Numbered from the stretch's first letter, positions 1 to 5,745 are shown. The stretch is DNA of 10,375 nt from Candidatus Omnitrophota bacterium (GCA_022013205.1 JAKLQT010000139.1:1-10375); one strand, 5' to 3'. Notes: generated by a model not told the origin, from the sequence alone. Translations and numbers: made by a program.

Positions 1-777
1 AATATTGATCAGTTGAAAGAGAAGTTAAAAGAGAACCCTGCTTTAGTGTCTGTAATGACAGCTAATAACGAGATTGGGACTACGCAGGATATAAAAAAGA
101 TCATCAAGCTTGCGCATGATGCCGGGGCATTGTTTCACACCGATGCTGTTCAGTCTGTGGGAAAAATCCCGGTTGATGTAAAGGAACTTAACGCGGATTT
201 TCTTTCTTTTTCAGCGCATAAGATATACGGGCCCAAGGGTGTGGGCGCTTTATATATTAAAAAGGGTGTTCCTTTTTGTCCGTTTATAAGAGGCGGACAT
301 CAGGAACAGGGAAGACGAGCCGGTACGGAAAATACCTTAGGGATTGTCGGCATGGCAAAGGCTATCCAGATGAGAAAACTGGAAATGGCGGATGAGGCCA
401 AAAGGCTAAAGGCATTAAAAAAGAGATTAAAAGACGGACTTACCAGAAATATTCCTGATATTCAGGTCAACGGCCATCCTGAGGACTGTCTGGAGAGCAC
501 CTTGAATGTATCCTTTAGCGGAGTTGAGGGAGAGGCGATATTGCTCTATCTTGACCTTGAAGGCATCGCGGTTTCAACCGGCTCTGCCTGCTCTTCAGGT
601 TCACTTGATCCTTCGCATGTGCTTTTGGCTACAGGCGCAACCCCGGAGCTGGCGCATGGCTCTATCCGCTTCAGCTTAGGCCGCGGAACCACAGAAGAAG
701 AAATAGATTATGTGATTGAAAAAACTATAGGAATAATCAAAAAATTAAGAGGGATGTCTACGGTATATATCAAGTAA
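1..777 (+). CDS. nifS: NifS/IscS-type cysteine desulfurase (5'-truncated by window edge)
   Basis: A PLP enzyme that takes sulfur from L-cysteine, leaving alanine, and passes it as a persulfide to Fe-S scaffold proteins in the cytoplasm. The frame is open from base 1 (NIDQLKEKL...), so the TTG at 13 is not the real start. About 258 residues are visible; family members run near 390-400, so roughly the N-terminal third is missing. The PLP lysine sits in FSAHKIYGPKG (Lys codon 220-222) and the catalytic cysteine in the mobile loop TGSACSSGSLDPSHVL (Cys codon 589-591). The TDAVQSVGK and RAGTENT motifs are also present. The SSGSLDPSHVL loop is typical of the NifS/IscS group rather than SufS. It lies 68 nt upstream of a NifU-like scaffold on the same strand, a classic donor-scaffold pair and probable operon. 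I am confident of family; nifS versus iscS naming rests on the neighbour. The gene ends in TAA at 775-777, inside a heptamer array. Confidence 0.96.
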   Translation, partial: NIDQLKEKLKENPALVSVMTANNEIGTTQDIKKIIKLAHDAGALFHTDAVQSVGKIPVDVKELNADFLSFSAHKIYGPKGVGALYIKKGVPFCPFIRGGHQEQGRRAGTENTLGIVGMAKAIQMRKLEMADEAKRLKALKKRLKDGLTRNIPDIQVNGHPEDCLESTLNVSFSGVEGEAILLYLDLEGIAVSTGSACSSGSLDPSHVLLATGATPELAHGSIRFSLGRGTTEEEIDYVIEKTIGIIKKLRGMSTVYIK

Positions 778-829
778 TAAGTAAAAAGGGAAAAGCTGAA
801 GGCTGATAGCTGTAAGCTGCAAGCTTATT
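768..829. repeat. Degenerate heptamer array, nifS-nifU gap
   Basis: A G recurs exactly every 7 bases at 774, 781, 788, 795, 802, 809, 816 and 823. The units read taataag, taaaaag, ggaaaag, ctgaagg, ctgatag, ctgtaag and ctgcaag. The array includes the nifS stop codon and fills nearly all of the gap before the nifU ribosome site. Adjacent units differ by one to three bases, so this is a diverged tandem array rather than an exact repeat. Related arrays occur at 1486-1513, 1577-1604 and 5746-5773. It resembles the short tandemly repeated heptanucleotides known from cyanobacteria. Function is unknown. Confidence 0.8.
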
Positions 830-845
830 TAACAGGAGAACAATA

Positions 846-1460
846 ATGAGCGAACAATCAAATTGGGTATATTCTGATATTGTTAAGGAGCATTTCATGA
901 ATCCCAAAAACGTTCTTGATGATAATGAAGGATTTGTCGAAGACGGTAAGGGGATAGTGGGTAATGTTAAATGCGGGGATGAGATGATGTTTGTGATTAA
1001 GGTAGATAAGGAAAAACAGATTCTGAGCGATTGCCGCTGGAAAACCTACGGCTGCGCAAGCGCTATTGCCAGCACATCGATTTTGTCTGAGGCGGTAAAG
1101 GGGATGCCCCTTGAAGCGGCGTTCAATATATCTCCAAAGGATATCGCCAAAAAACTCGACGGGCTGCCTGAACACAAGATACATTGCTCTGTTTTGGGGG
1201 ATAAGGCAATGCGTGCTGCCATAAACGATTATTATTCGCGTAATAATATGCCGGAGAAAATAAAAGAAGATAAGGCGAAGACGATCTGCCAGTGTATGAA
1301 TGTTACCGACCATGAAATAGAAAACGCGGTATTAGAAGGGGCCCGTACTTATCTTGGGCTGCAGGAGCACACAAAGCTGGGCACTGCCTGCGGCCAGTGC
1401 AAAGAAGAGGCTACTAAGCTGTTAAACGATTATATTAAAAAGTACTTTGAAAAACAGTAA
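846..1460 (+). CDS. nifU: NifU-like Fe-S scaffold (IscU domain + BFD-like [2Fe-2S] domain)
   Basis: A 204-residue cytoplasmic scaffold on which Fe-S clusters are built from sulfur supplied by the desulfurase encoded just upstream. Residues about 8-130 form the IscU/NifU N-terminal domain, with the three cluster-binding cysteines Cys43 (in KCGDEM, with conserved Asp45), Cys70 (in YGCASAIAS) and Cys114 (in HCSVLG). Residues about 145-200 form a BFD-like [2Fe-2S] domain with Cys148 and Cys150 (ICQCMNVTD) and Cys182 and Cys185 (GTACGQC). Full-length Azotobacter-type NifU carries a third, C-terminal Nfu domain, which is absent here; the stop follows directly after the BFD domain. The ATG at 846 is set by a strong AGGAG at 834-838. 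The pair most likely serves general Fe-S assembly, since no other nif genes are visible. The family call is secure; specialisation for nitrogenase is not supported. Confidence 0.95.
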   Translation: MSEQSNWVYSDIVKEHFMNPKNVLDDNEGFVEDGKGIVGNVKCGDEMMFVIKVDKEKQILSDCRWKTYGCASAIASTSILSEAVKGMPLEAAFNISPKDIAKKLDGLPEHKIHCSVLGDKAMRAAINDYYSRNNMPEKIKEDKAKTICQCMNVTDHEIENAVLEGARTYLGLQEHTKLGTACGQCKEEATKLLNDYIKKYFEKQ

Positions 1461-1485
1461 AGTTACGGGGCTATACCCGAGAAAG

Positions 1486-1513
1486 TAAAAAGTTAAAAGG
1501 AAAAAGTGCTTGG
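1486..1513. repeat. Degenerate heptamer array downstream of nifU
   Basis: G residues fall at 1485, 1492, 1499, 1506 and 1513, exactly 7 apart. The units are taaaaag, ttaaaag, gaaaaag and tgcttgg, after which the pattern decays. The unit taaaaag is identical to units in the arrays at 782-788 and 5767-5773. Confidence 0.65.
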
Positions 1514-1576
1514 CAGCAATAGGCGATTTATAGATAAAAAATGAAGATTAAATTGGTATCTTTTTTAATTATAGTA

Positions 1577-1604
1577 AGTTAAGGTTAAAGGATTAAGAGC
1601 TAAA
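1577..1604. repeat. Degenerate heptamer array upstream of the HTH remnant
   Basis: The units agttaag, gttaaag, gattaag and agctaaa follow one another with a period of 7 (G at 1583, 1590 and 1597). The array is shorter and looser than the others in this window but has the same T/A-rich composition and G spacing. Confidence 0.45.
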
Positions 1605-1615
1605 CATTCTAAACC

Positions 1616-1813
1616 ATGGAAAAACTACTAACAGCCCCCTAAGTTTGTGAAATGCTACAAGTAAGCCTGGCGCTTGTTTATAAATGGGTTCATTATGGCT
1701 TTGTGCCTTATATTAAACTTGGAACGCGTATAAGGTTTAGGAACTCTAAGATAGAAGAGTGGATACGCGGGAGAGAGTCGAAAGGGCGTAGTACATACAA
1801 AATAAAATATTAA
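1616..1813 (+). pseudogene. Excisionase/MerR-like helix-turn-helix gene with an in-frame stop
   Basis: The frame from ATG 1616 reads MEKLLTAP, then TAA at 1640-1642, then continues without further interruption as VCEMLQVSLALVYKWVHYGF followed by VPYIKLGTRIRF and a basic tail, ending in TAA at 1811-1813. Read through, it is a 65-codon HTH_17/excisionase-type DNA-binding protein: a helix-turn-helix over the EMLQVS...YKWV segment, then a beta-wing with KLGTRIRF. In this family the codon at the stop position is usually Glu or Gln (LLTAPEVAE-like), so a single substitution (GAA or CAA to TAA) explains it. Restart at ATG 1652 would lose the first helix and has no visible ribosome site. It is the first member of a same-strand accessory cluster with hicAB. 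It is probably a recent pseudogene; an assembly error remains possible. Confidence 0.7.
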
Positions 1814-1824
1814 ATTAACTACTA

Positions 1825-1886
1825 TTGACAGAAGATACCATTATATTGAGGAAGCAGAGAGATGGAGGCGCCGATGGTACCATTAT
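1825..1886 (+). promoter_or_regulatory. Candidate hicAB operator region
   Basis: A perfect 10-bp palindrome ATGGTACCAT lies at 1874-1883, about 16 bases upstream of the hicA start. Part of it recurs upstream as TACCATTAT (1836-1844 and 1878-1886), so there is one full site and one half-site. A TTGACA at 1825-1830 could be a -35 box, but no -10 at a normal distance is convincing. HicB antitoxins bind palindromes in their own promoters, so this is a plausible autoregulatory site by position. No binding specificity can be read from the sequence. Confidence 0.35.
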
Positions 1887-1898
1887 TAAGGAGCAGTT

Positions 1899-2156
1899 AT
1901 GTCAGATGTGCAAGAACTGTACTCGAAGGCACAGTTGTCGCCAAGCAATTTATCTTTCAATGAGTTATGTAAATTGATGGAGAGTGTAGGTTTTGATTTT
2001 AAAAGGTAACGAGGGTCGCATAAAATTTATAAGCATATAGGAGTGCATTATTCAGAAGCAATAATGCCGGTTCAAGATTGTCGCGGACAAGCTAAAGCGT
2101 ATCAGGTTAGGCAAGTACTAAAGTTGATAGATAAATATAATCTTATTAAAACATAA
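1899..2156 (+). pseudogene. hicA: HicA toxin gene with a premature TAA
   Basis: HicA is a small dsRBD-fold mRNA interferase. The frame from ATG 1899 (ribosome site AAGGAG at about 1888-1893) spans 85 codons. It contains the family signature in order: LSFNELCKLMESVGFDFKR, then GSHKIYKH with the catalytic His at codon 41, then GQAKAYQVRQVLKLIDKYNL. Codon 37, immediately before RGSH, is TAA (2007-2009). HicA proteins commonly have Gln here (RQKGSH-like), so a single C-to-T change of CAA would explain it. A 36-residue product would lack the catalytic His and the conserved C-terminal half, and no ATG restart precedes the His. The real end is TAA at 2154-2156, 15 nt before hicB. The family call is firm and toxin loss is the straightforward reading; sequencing error or a mixed population is the alternative. 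Confidence 0.85.
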
Positions 2157-2171
2157 AAAGATGGGGGAGAA

Positions 2172-2654
2172 ATGAATTACTCAATGAATATAGTTTGGAG
2201 CGACGAAGATGCAGGGTTTATTGCAACTGTTCCAGAACTGAAAAATCTATCGGCTTTTGGGGTTACTTATGAAGAAGCTCTTCGAGAAGCTCAAGAAGCG
2301 ATTGAAGGATATATAGAGACTTTGAATGACGAAGAGAGCGTTATTCCCGCCCCTGTTACCTTAGCTAGTTATAGTGGTCAAACTCGGATCAGAATGCCAC
2401 GACAGCTACATCAATTACTAAGTTTACAGGCAGAAAGAGAAGGAACATCTTTAAATGCATTTATGGTAATGTTGTTATCATTAAATTTTGGTTTAACTAG
2501 AAAAAGGGAGCAATCGAAAGAAATCATTGTTTATTATATTAGTAATAATGAAAAATCAGAATTTTATAATTCACAGTCATTCTTAGGTGAGGGAGCCGAT
2601 TTACGAGGTATATCTCAAAGCAAAATTTTTAACAGGGGAGACTTTAATGATTAA
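2172..2654 (+). CDS. hicB: HicB-family antitoxin with C-terminal extension
   Basis: The antitoxin of a HicAB pair, expected to bind and block HicA and to repress the operon. Residues about 1-65 are the HicB partial RNase H-like fold: MNYSMNIVWSDEDAGF, then VPELKNLSAFG, then TYEEALREAQEAIEGYIE and a closing IPAP. Residues about 70-106 look like an Arc/MetJ-type ribbon-helix-helix (RIRMPRQLHQLL followed by a helix ending in SLNFGL), the DNA-binding half. Residues about 107-160 are an extra, charged Asn/Ser-rich tail not needed for either domain, making the protein longer than the usual 110-140 residues. The start at 2172 fits the family N-terminus (YSM.I.WS) and follows a GGGGGAG ribosome site at unusually short spacing. 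It is intact although the upstream toxin is broken, and its 3' end overlaps the next gene by 8 nt. Confidence 0.88.
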   Translation: MNYSMNIVWSDEDAGFIATVPELKNLSAFGVTYEEALREAQEAIEGYIETLNDEESVIPAPVTLASYSGQTRIRMPRQLHQLLSLQAEREGTSLNAFMVMLLSLNFGLTRKREQSKEIIVYYISNNEKSEFYNSQSFLGEGADLRGISQSKIFNRGDFND

Positions 2655-3045
2655 TAATATAATGTGTATGATTTGTAAAGATATAATTGAGGATTCTAAA
2701 ACAAGGATGACAAGCTACATTAGCTGCATTGAAGAAGTGTCGGCCAAAAAGTTTCCAGTTAAACTGCCATCAATGACATTAGGTACAACCTGGATGAAAG
2801 ATTCAGATGCTGAAGAAAAAATGATGCTCAGAATAAAAATCATTTTTCCTAATAGTGAAGAAAAAATTTTACTAGAACCTCCAGAAATAAAAATGACGAA
2901 AACTAAACACAGACTTAACTGTACAATAGAGGGATTGCCCTTAACGCAAGAAGGGGTGCATCGTTTTGTTGTTGAAAAACTTGGAGTAAGTGGTTGGGAA
3001 TTTGCTGCGACAGCATCATTTATATCAATCAAAAGAAATGATTAA
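2647..3045 (+). CDS. Small conserved-looking protein of unknown function, coupled to hicB
   Basis: A 132-residue protein that I do not recognise with confidence. The ATG at 2647 is preferred to the GTG at 2587 because AGGGGAG lies at 2633-2639 with good spacing, and because this start overlaps the hicB stop by 8 nt, which suggests translational coupling. The N-terminus (MINNIMCMICKDIIEDSKTR) contains two Cys three residues apart. The rest alternates short polar and hydrophobic strands (MMLRIKIIF, EKILLEPPEIKM, HRFVVEKLGVSGWEF), suggesting a small all-beta domain with no signal peptide or membrane helix. The ICKDII opening and strand pattern vaguely recall DUF6941-type hypothetical proteins; that is recall, not a search. 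It is AT-rich like hicB and may belong to the same acquired patch. Confidence 0.7.
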   Translation: MINNIMCMICKDIIEDSKTRMTSYISCIEEVSAKKFPVKLPSMTLGTTWMKDSDAEEKMMLRIKIIFPNSEEKILLEPPEIKMTKTKHRLNCTIEGLPLTQEGVHRFVVEKLGVSGWEFAATASFISIKRND

Positions 3046-3388
3046 GTCTATCAAGAAAGCAGAGAGAATATTCTTTTAAAGAAGCGAAGCAAGCAATAAT
3101 TTTAGTGTCCAAATAGTGCCTACCCAAGGTGAATACATTGTATAAACTTGTAAAATCTTATATAAAATCTTATATAAAATTGTATAAACACTAATCCATT
3201 GACATGTCTAAACTTAAGTTGTAATTCTATATATCTAAACAAGTTGCGTAAATCTGTCAAACCGAATCCCAGCCTTTCTGTTTTTTCCGTTTATTTATAA
3301 ATCCAGCATTGAATTTTCTTTGTCTTGTAGATTTTTTTAGGTTCATTCTTATTTGAGTTGATAAAAATCATGTAACTATAAGCGGTAT
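3046..3388. other. AT-rich noncoding stretch with a 12-bp tandem repeat
   Basis: No gene is supported on either strand. A tandem 12-mer AAAATCTTATAT occurs twice (3152-3163 and 3164-3175), followed by a diverged third copy (3176-3187). TTGTATAAAC flanks this array in direct orientation at 3138-3147 and 3180-3189. A TTGACA at 3199-3204 has no matching -10 box. The rest is T-rich and shows no clear structure. Confidence 0.5.
3152..3187. repeat. 12-bp tandem repeat, about 3 copies
   Basis: Two identical copies of AAAATCTTATAT and a third that reads AAAATTGTATAA. The array is flanked by the 10-mer TTGTATAAAC, whose second copy overlaps the third unit. It sits about 107 bases past the last gene of the hicB cluster. 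Confidence 0.7.
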
Positions 3389-3603
3389 AAGGTGCTGGGA
3401 AAAGTTTACGTTCAACACAGTTTTTCCCGCTCAAAGAACGAGCGGGATCGTCAAATAAATCACAAGTTCTCAGTGCTGCGAAACTCGTTCGTCGGCTTGC
3501 GCCAGGACGAACTCAGACAGTCGCAGCACCCAAAGGGTGCCCTCAACTTGTAACTTATTTAACTAAAACTGTGAATTTCACTTAAAAATTTTCCGAGCAC
3601 CTT
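3389..3603. repeat. Long nested inverted-repeat (MITE-like) element
   Basis: The two ends are 19-bp inverted repeats: AAGGTGCTGGGAAAAGTTT at 3389-3407 against 3585-3603, with 2 mismatches. Inside, the arms keep pairing: CACAGTTTT (3416-3424) with AAAACTGTG (3565-3573), AAATAA (3453-3458) with TTATTT (3555-3560), ACAAGTT (3462-3468) with AACTTGT (3545-3551), GTGCTGCGA (3473-3481) with TCGCAGCAC (3521-3529), and GTTCGTC (3487-3493) with GACGAAC (3506-3512). Each arm also has its own small hairpin that the other lacks: CCCGCTC/GAGCGGG at 3426-3447 and GCACCC/GGGTGC at 3526-3540. No coding frame and no clear target duplication are visible. Confidence 0.75.
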
Positions 3604-3638
3604 TGCAACTTAAACACGAAAGAACCTTTTTTTAATTA

Positions 3639-3784
3639 CCCCTTTTGAAATTTAATCGTCTTTTTCTTTGATTTATGAACGGAGATGAAGACATGGATGT
3701 CGGAACGCCGTAAAATACAATGTTTTTTCGGCGGCGAAATCGCAGTTCATAAATCATTAGAAAAAAGATGAAATTTCTTAGGGG
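3639..3784. repeat. Second long imperfect inverted repeat
   Basis: The best-paired core is TGATTTATGAAC (3669-3680) with GTTCATAAATCA (3745-3756). With small gaps the arms extend outward through T-rich/A-rich tracts and GAAATTT/AAATTTC to CCCC (3639-3642) and GGGG (3781-3784). The centre holds GACAT/ATGTC and CGCCG/CGGCG hairpins. An open frame on the - strand crossing this element reads as low-complexity basic and hydrophobic sequence and looks like a by-product of the repeat. Confidence 0.6.
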
Positions 3785-3793
3785 CGGTTTTCC

Positions 3794-3814
3794 TCCCGCC
3801 CAACTGTGGCGGGA
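3794..3814. repeat. GC-rich hairpin upstream of the permease gene
   Basis: TCCCGCC (3794-3800) pairs perfectly with GGCGGGA (3808-3814) across a 7-base loop. What follows is mixed TTTTGCTTCG rather than a clean T-run, so it is a poor intrinsic terminator. It lies just past the 3639-3784 element and before the permease promoter. Confidence 0.55.
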
Positions 3815-3839
3815 CAAGTTTTGCTTCGTTTCCTTTTTA

Positions 3840-3867
3840 CTTGTTTTATGCCTAATTTCCATATAAT
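3840..3867 (+). promoter_or_regulatory. Candidate sigma-70 promoter for the permease
   Basis: A perfect TATAAT lies at 3862-3867. Upstream CTTGTT/TTGTTT (from 3840-3841) is a weak -35 at 15-16 bp spacing. The -10 is 32 bases before the start codon, which leaves room for a short leader with AGGTAAGGTG as ribosome site at 3886-3895. Confidence 0.4.
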
Positions 3868-3899
3868 ATATCTAATAATACTAACAGGTAAGGTGAAAT

Positions 3900-5738
3900 A
3901 TGAAACTAAAAAGAGAGCTTAAGCTGCTTGATGTGTTTTGTATCGCAAGCGGTGCAATGATTAGTTCCGGTTTATTTGTCTTACCCGGGATCGCGCACGC
4001 TATTGCCGGGCCCGCGGTTTTTGTTTCATATATGCTGGCCGGTTTATTGGCGATAACCGGCATGCTTTCTCAGGCTGAGCTGGTCTCGGCCATGCCTAAG
4101 GCCGGCGGTACTTATTTTTATGTAACCCGCAGCCTCGGCCCGGGAGTGGGCACGGTAAATGGGCTGCTTGAATGGTTTGCCATATCTTTAAAAAGCGCCT
4201 TTGCCCTTATTGGTATGTCGGCATTCACAGCGCTTATTATTAATCTGGATGTAAGATTGATCGCGATTGTATTGTGCTGCTTTTTTGTAGGCATTAATAT
4301 TTTAGGCATAAAAGAAGCGGGAAAATTACAGGTGGTTATAGTGGCCGGCCTTTTGGTTATATTGATTTTTTATGTGGTACGCGGGCTGCCTTTGATGAAC
4401 GCGAATAATTTTATTCCCTTCGCGCCTAACGGTATAAGCGCGATTTTTTCTACTGCCGGATTTGTGTTTGTTTCTTACGGAGGCTTGATTAAAGTGGCCA
4501 GTATCGCTGAGGAAGTAAAGAATCCTGCGCGGACAGTCCCTATGGCCATGATCCTTTCTCTTCTGGTTGTAGGAATACTTTATATGCTTGTGGTAATGGT
4601 AACAACAGGGGTTTTGGGAGCCCGGCAACTGGATAATTCGCTGACGCCGATAAGCGACGGCGCAAGCGCTTTTTTAGGCAGCAAAGGAAGGATTATTTTG
4701 AGTATTGCTGCCATACTTGCGTTTATTTCTACTGCAAATGCGGGTATTATGGCTGCATCACGATATCCTCTGGCTTTAAGCAGAGACGGGCTATTGCCGG
4801 AAGGTCTAATGAGCATAAATGCAAAATTTAAAACGCCGCATGTATCGATCTTAATTACGGGATTGTTTATGATTTTTGCCTTGTTTCTTAAAGTGACCCT
4901 TTTGGTTAAGGTGGCTTCAGCTGTTTTGTTAATGACGTTTATATTTTCCTGTTTTTCCGTGATTATTTTAAGAGAAAGCAGAATCCAGAATTATCAACCG
5001 CAGTTTAAAGCGCCTTTATATCCCTGGCTTCAGATTAGCGGGATAATAGGCTTTTCCCTGATGCTGTTTAATCTCGGGCAACAAACATTATGGATAGGCC
5101 TTGCTCTTATTACGGGTGGGATTTTTGTTTATTGGTTTTACGGGCGTATTCGCACAAACCGGGAATTTGCCCTGCTGCATCTTATAAAGCGGATCACTGC
5201 CGAGGAGATTACAAACCGTTCGCTTGAGACAGAGCTCAAAGAGATAATCAGGGAAAGAGACGATATGTCCAAGGACCGCTTTGATGATATCATGGAAAAA
5301 AGCCATGTTCTTGATATCGGCCGGGAAATGAATATGGAGGAATTTTTCAAGCTTATATCCGGTGTGATGTCCGGGAACCTGAACATAAAGCCTGATATTC
5401 TTTTTAATTTGCTTATGGAGCGTGAAAAAGAAAGTACAACTGTAATTGCCCCGGGCCTGGCAATCCCGCATATTATTATTCAAGGAAATCAGCAGTTTGA
5501 TATTCTGCTTGTACGTTCTTTAAAAGGCATTCTTTTTTCTGAGGATAGGCCGAAGATTAATACTGTTTTTGTACTCGTGGGTACAAAAGACGAGCGTAAT
5601 TTTCATCTGCGCGCGCTTGCGGCAATTGCCCAGATAGTGCAGGACAGTAATTTCCAGCGCAGGTGGATGAAGGCAAAAAATAAAGAGGCATTGCGTGATG
5701 TGGTTCTTTTGGGTAAACGCATCAGGGGACAGATATAA
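3900..5738 (+). CDS. APC-superfamily amino-acid permease fused to a PTS EIIA type-2 domain
   Basis: A 612-residue inner-membrane transporter. Residues about 10-415 form roughly 12 hydrophobic helices with APC hallmarks: a glycine-rich first helix (SGAMISSGLFVLPG), PKAGGTYFY after helix 2, and the conserved loop ASIAEEVKNPARTVP. Residues about 416-475 are a charged cytoplasmic linker (ELKEIIRERDDMSKDRFDD). Residues about 478-608 are a PTS EIIA type-2 (fructose/mannitol/Ntr-like) domain. The phosphorylatable His is in LAIPH (His524), and the second conserved His is His569 in NFHLRALAAIAQI, so the phosphorylation site looks intact. Transport of an amino acid by proton or cation symport or exchange is expected; the substrate cannot be read. 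The EIIA domain suggests control by phosphorylation or nitrogen state. Glutamine synthetase III lies 164 nt downstream, supporting a nitrogen role. The ATG at 3900 follows AGGTG. Confidence 0.93.
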   Translation: MKLKRELKLLDVFCIASGAMISSGLFVLPGIAHAIAGPAVFVSYMLAGLLAITGMLSQAELVSAMPKAGGTYFYVTRSLGPGVGTVNGLLEWFAISLKSAFALIGMSAFTALIINLDVRLIAIVLCCFFVGINILGIKEAGKLQVVIVAGLLVILIFYVVRGLPLMNANNFIPFAPNGISAIFSTAGFVFVSYGGLIKVASIAEEVKNPARTVPMAMILSLLVVGILYMLVVMVTTGVLGARQLDNSLTPISDGASAFLGSKGRIILSIAAILAFISTANAGIMAASRYPLALSRDGLLPEGLMSINAKFKTPHVSILITGLFMIFALFLKVTLLVKVASAVLLMTFIFSCFSVIILRESRIQNYQPQFKAPLYPWLQISGIIGFSLMLFNLGQQTLWIGLALITGGIFVYWFYGRIRTNREFALLHLIKRITAEEITNRSLETELKEIIRERDDMSKDRFDDIMEKSHVLDIGREMNMEEFFKLISGVMSGNLNIKPDILFNLLMEREKESTTVIAPGLAIPHIIIQGNQQFDILLVRSLKGILFSEDRPKINTVFVLVGTKDERNFHLRALAAIAQIVQDSNFQRRWMKAKNKEALRDVVLLGKRIRGQI

Positions 5739-5745
5739 TATTAAG

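Larger units (their letters stand above)
1461..1615. other. Noncoding gap after nifU with two heptamer arrays
   Basis: No gene is supported here. A small CGGG/CCCG hairpin follows the nifU stop (about 1466-1479) but has no T-run after it. Two heptamer arrays occupy 1486-1513 and 1577-1604. A 13-codon frame at 1541-1582 reads MKIKLVSFLIIVS. It looks like the beginning of a signal peptide cut off where the second array starts, but it has no ribosome site. Confidence 0.5.

Noticed and set aside
858..1313. 151-codon - strand frame opposite nifU
   Set aside because: It lies entirely across a well-supported NifU gene with all cluster ligands in place; the antisense translation shows no recognisable motif.
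1640..2009. TAA reassigned as a sense codon (both stops could stand for Gln)
   Set aside because: Several intact genes in the window end in TAA at the expected family length, so the standard code applies and the two TAAs are nonsense changes or errors.
2715..3032. 105-codon - strand frame
   Set aside because: Shadow of the 132-residue + strand gene, which has a good ribosome site and overlaps hicB.
3199..3204. TTGACA as a promoter -35 box
   Set aside because: No acceptable -10 box at 16-18 bp and no gene follows for several hundred bases.
3632..3862. 76-codon - strand frame
   Set aside because: Runs through the inverted-repeat element and GC-rich hairpin; composition is what a palindrome would produce, with no ribosome site.
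3046..3899. CRISPR array
   Set aside because: The repeats here are inverted or short tandem units; there are no regularly spaced identical direct repeats with unique spacers.
5088..5483. 131-codon - strand frame inside the permease
   Set aside because: Opposite the linker and EIIA domain of a clear gene; no independent support.
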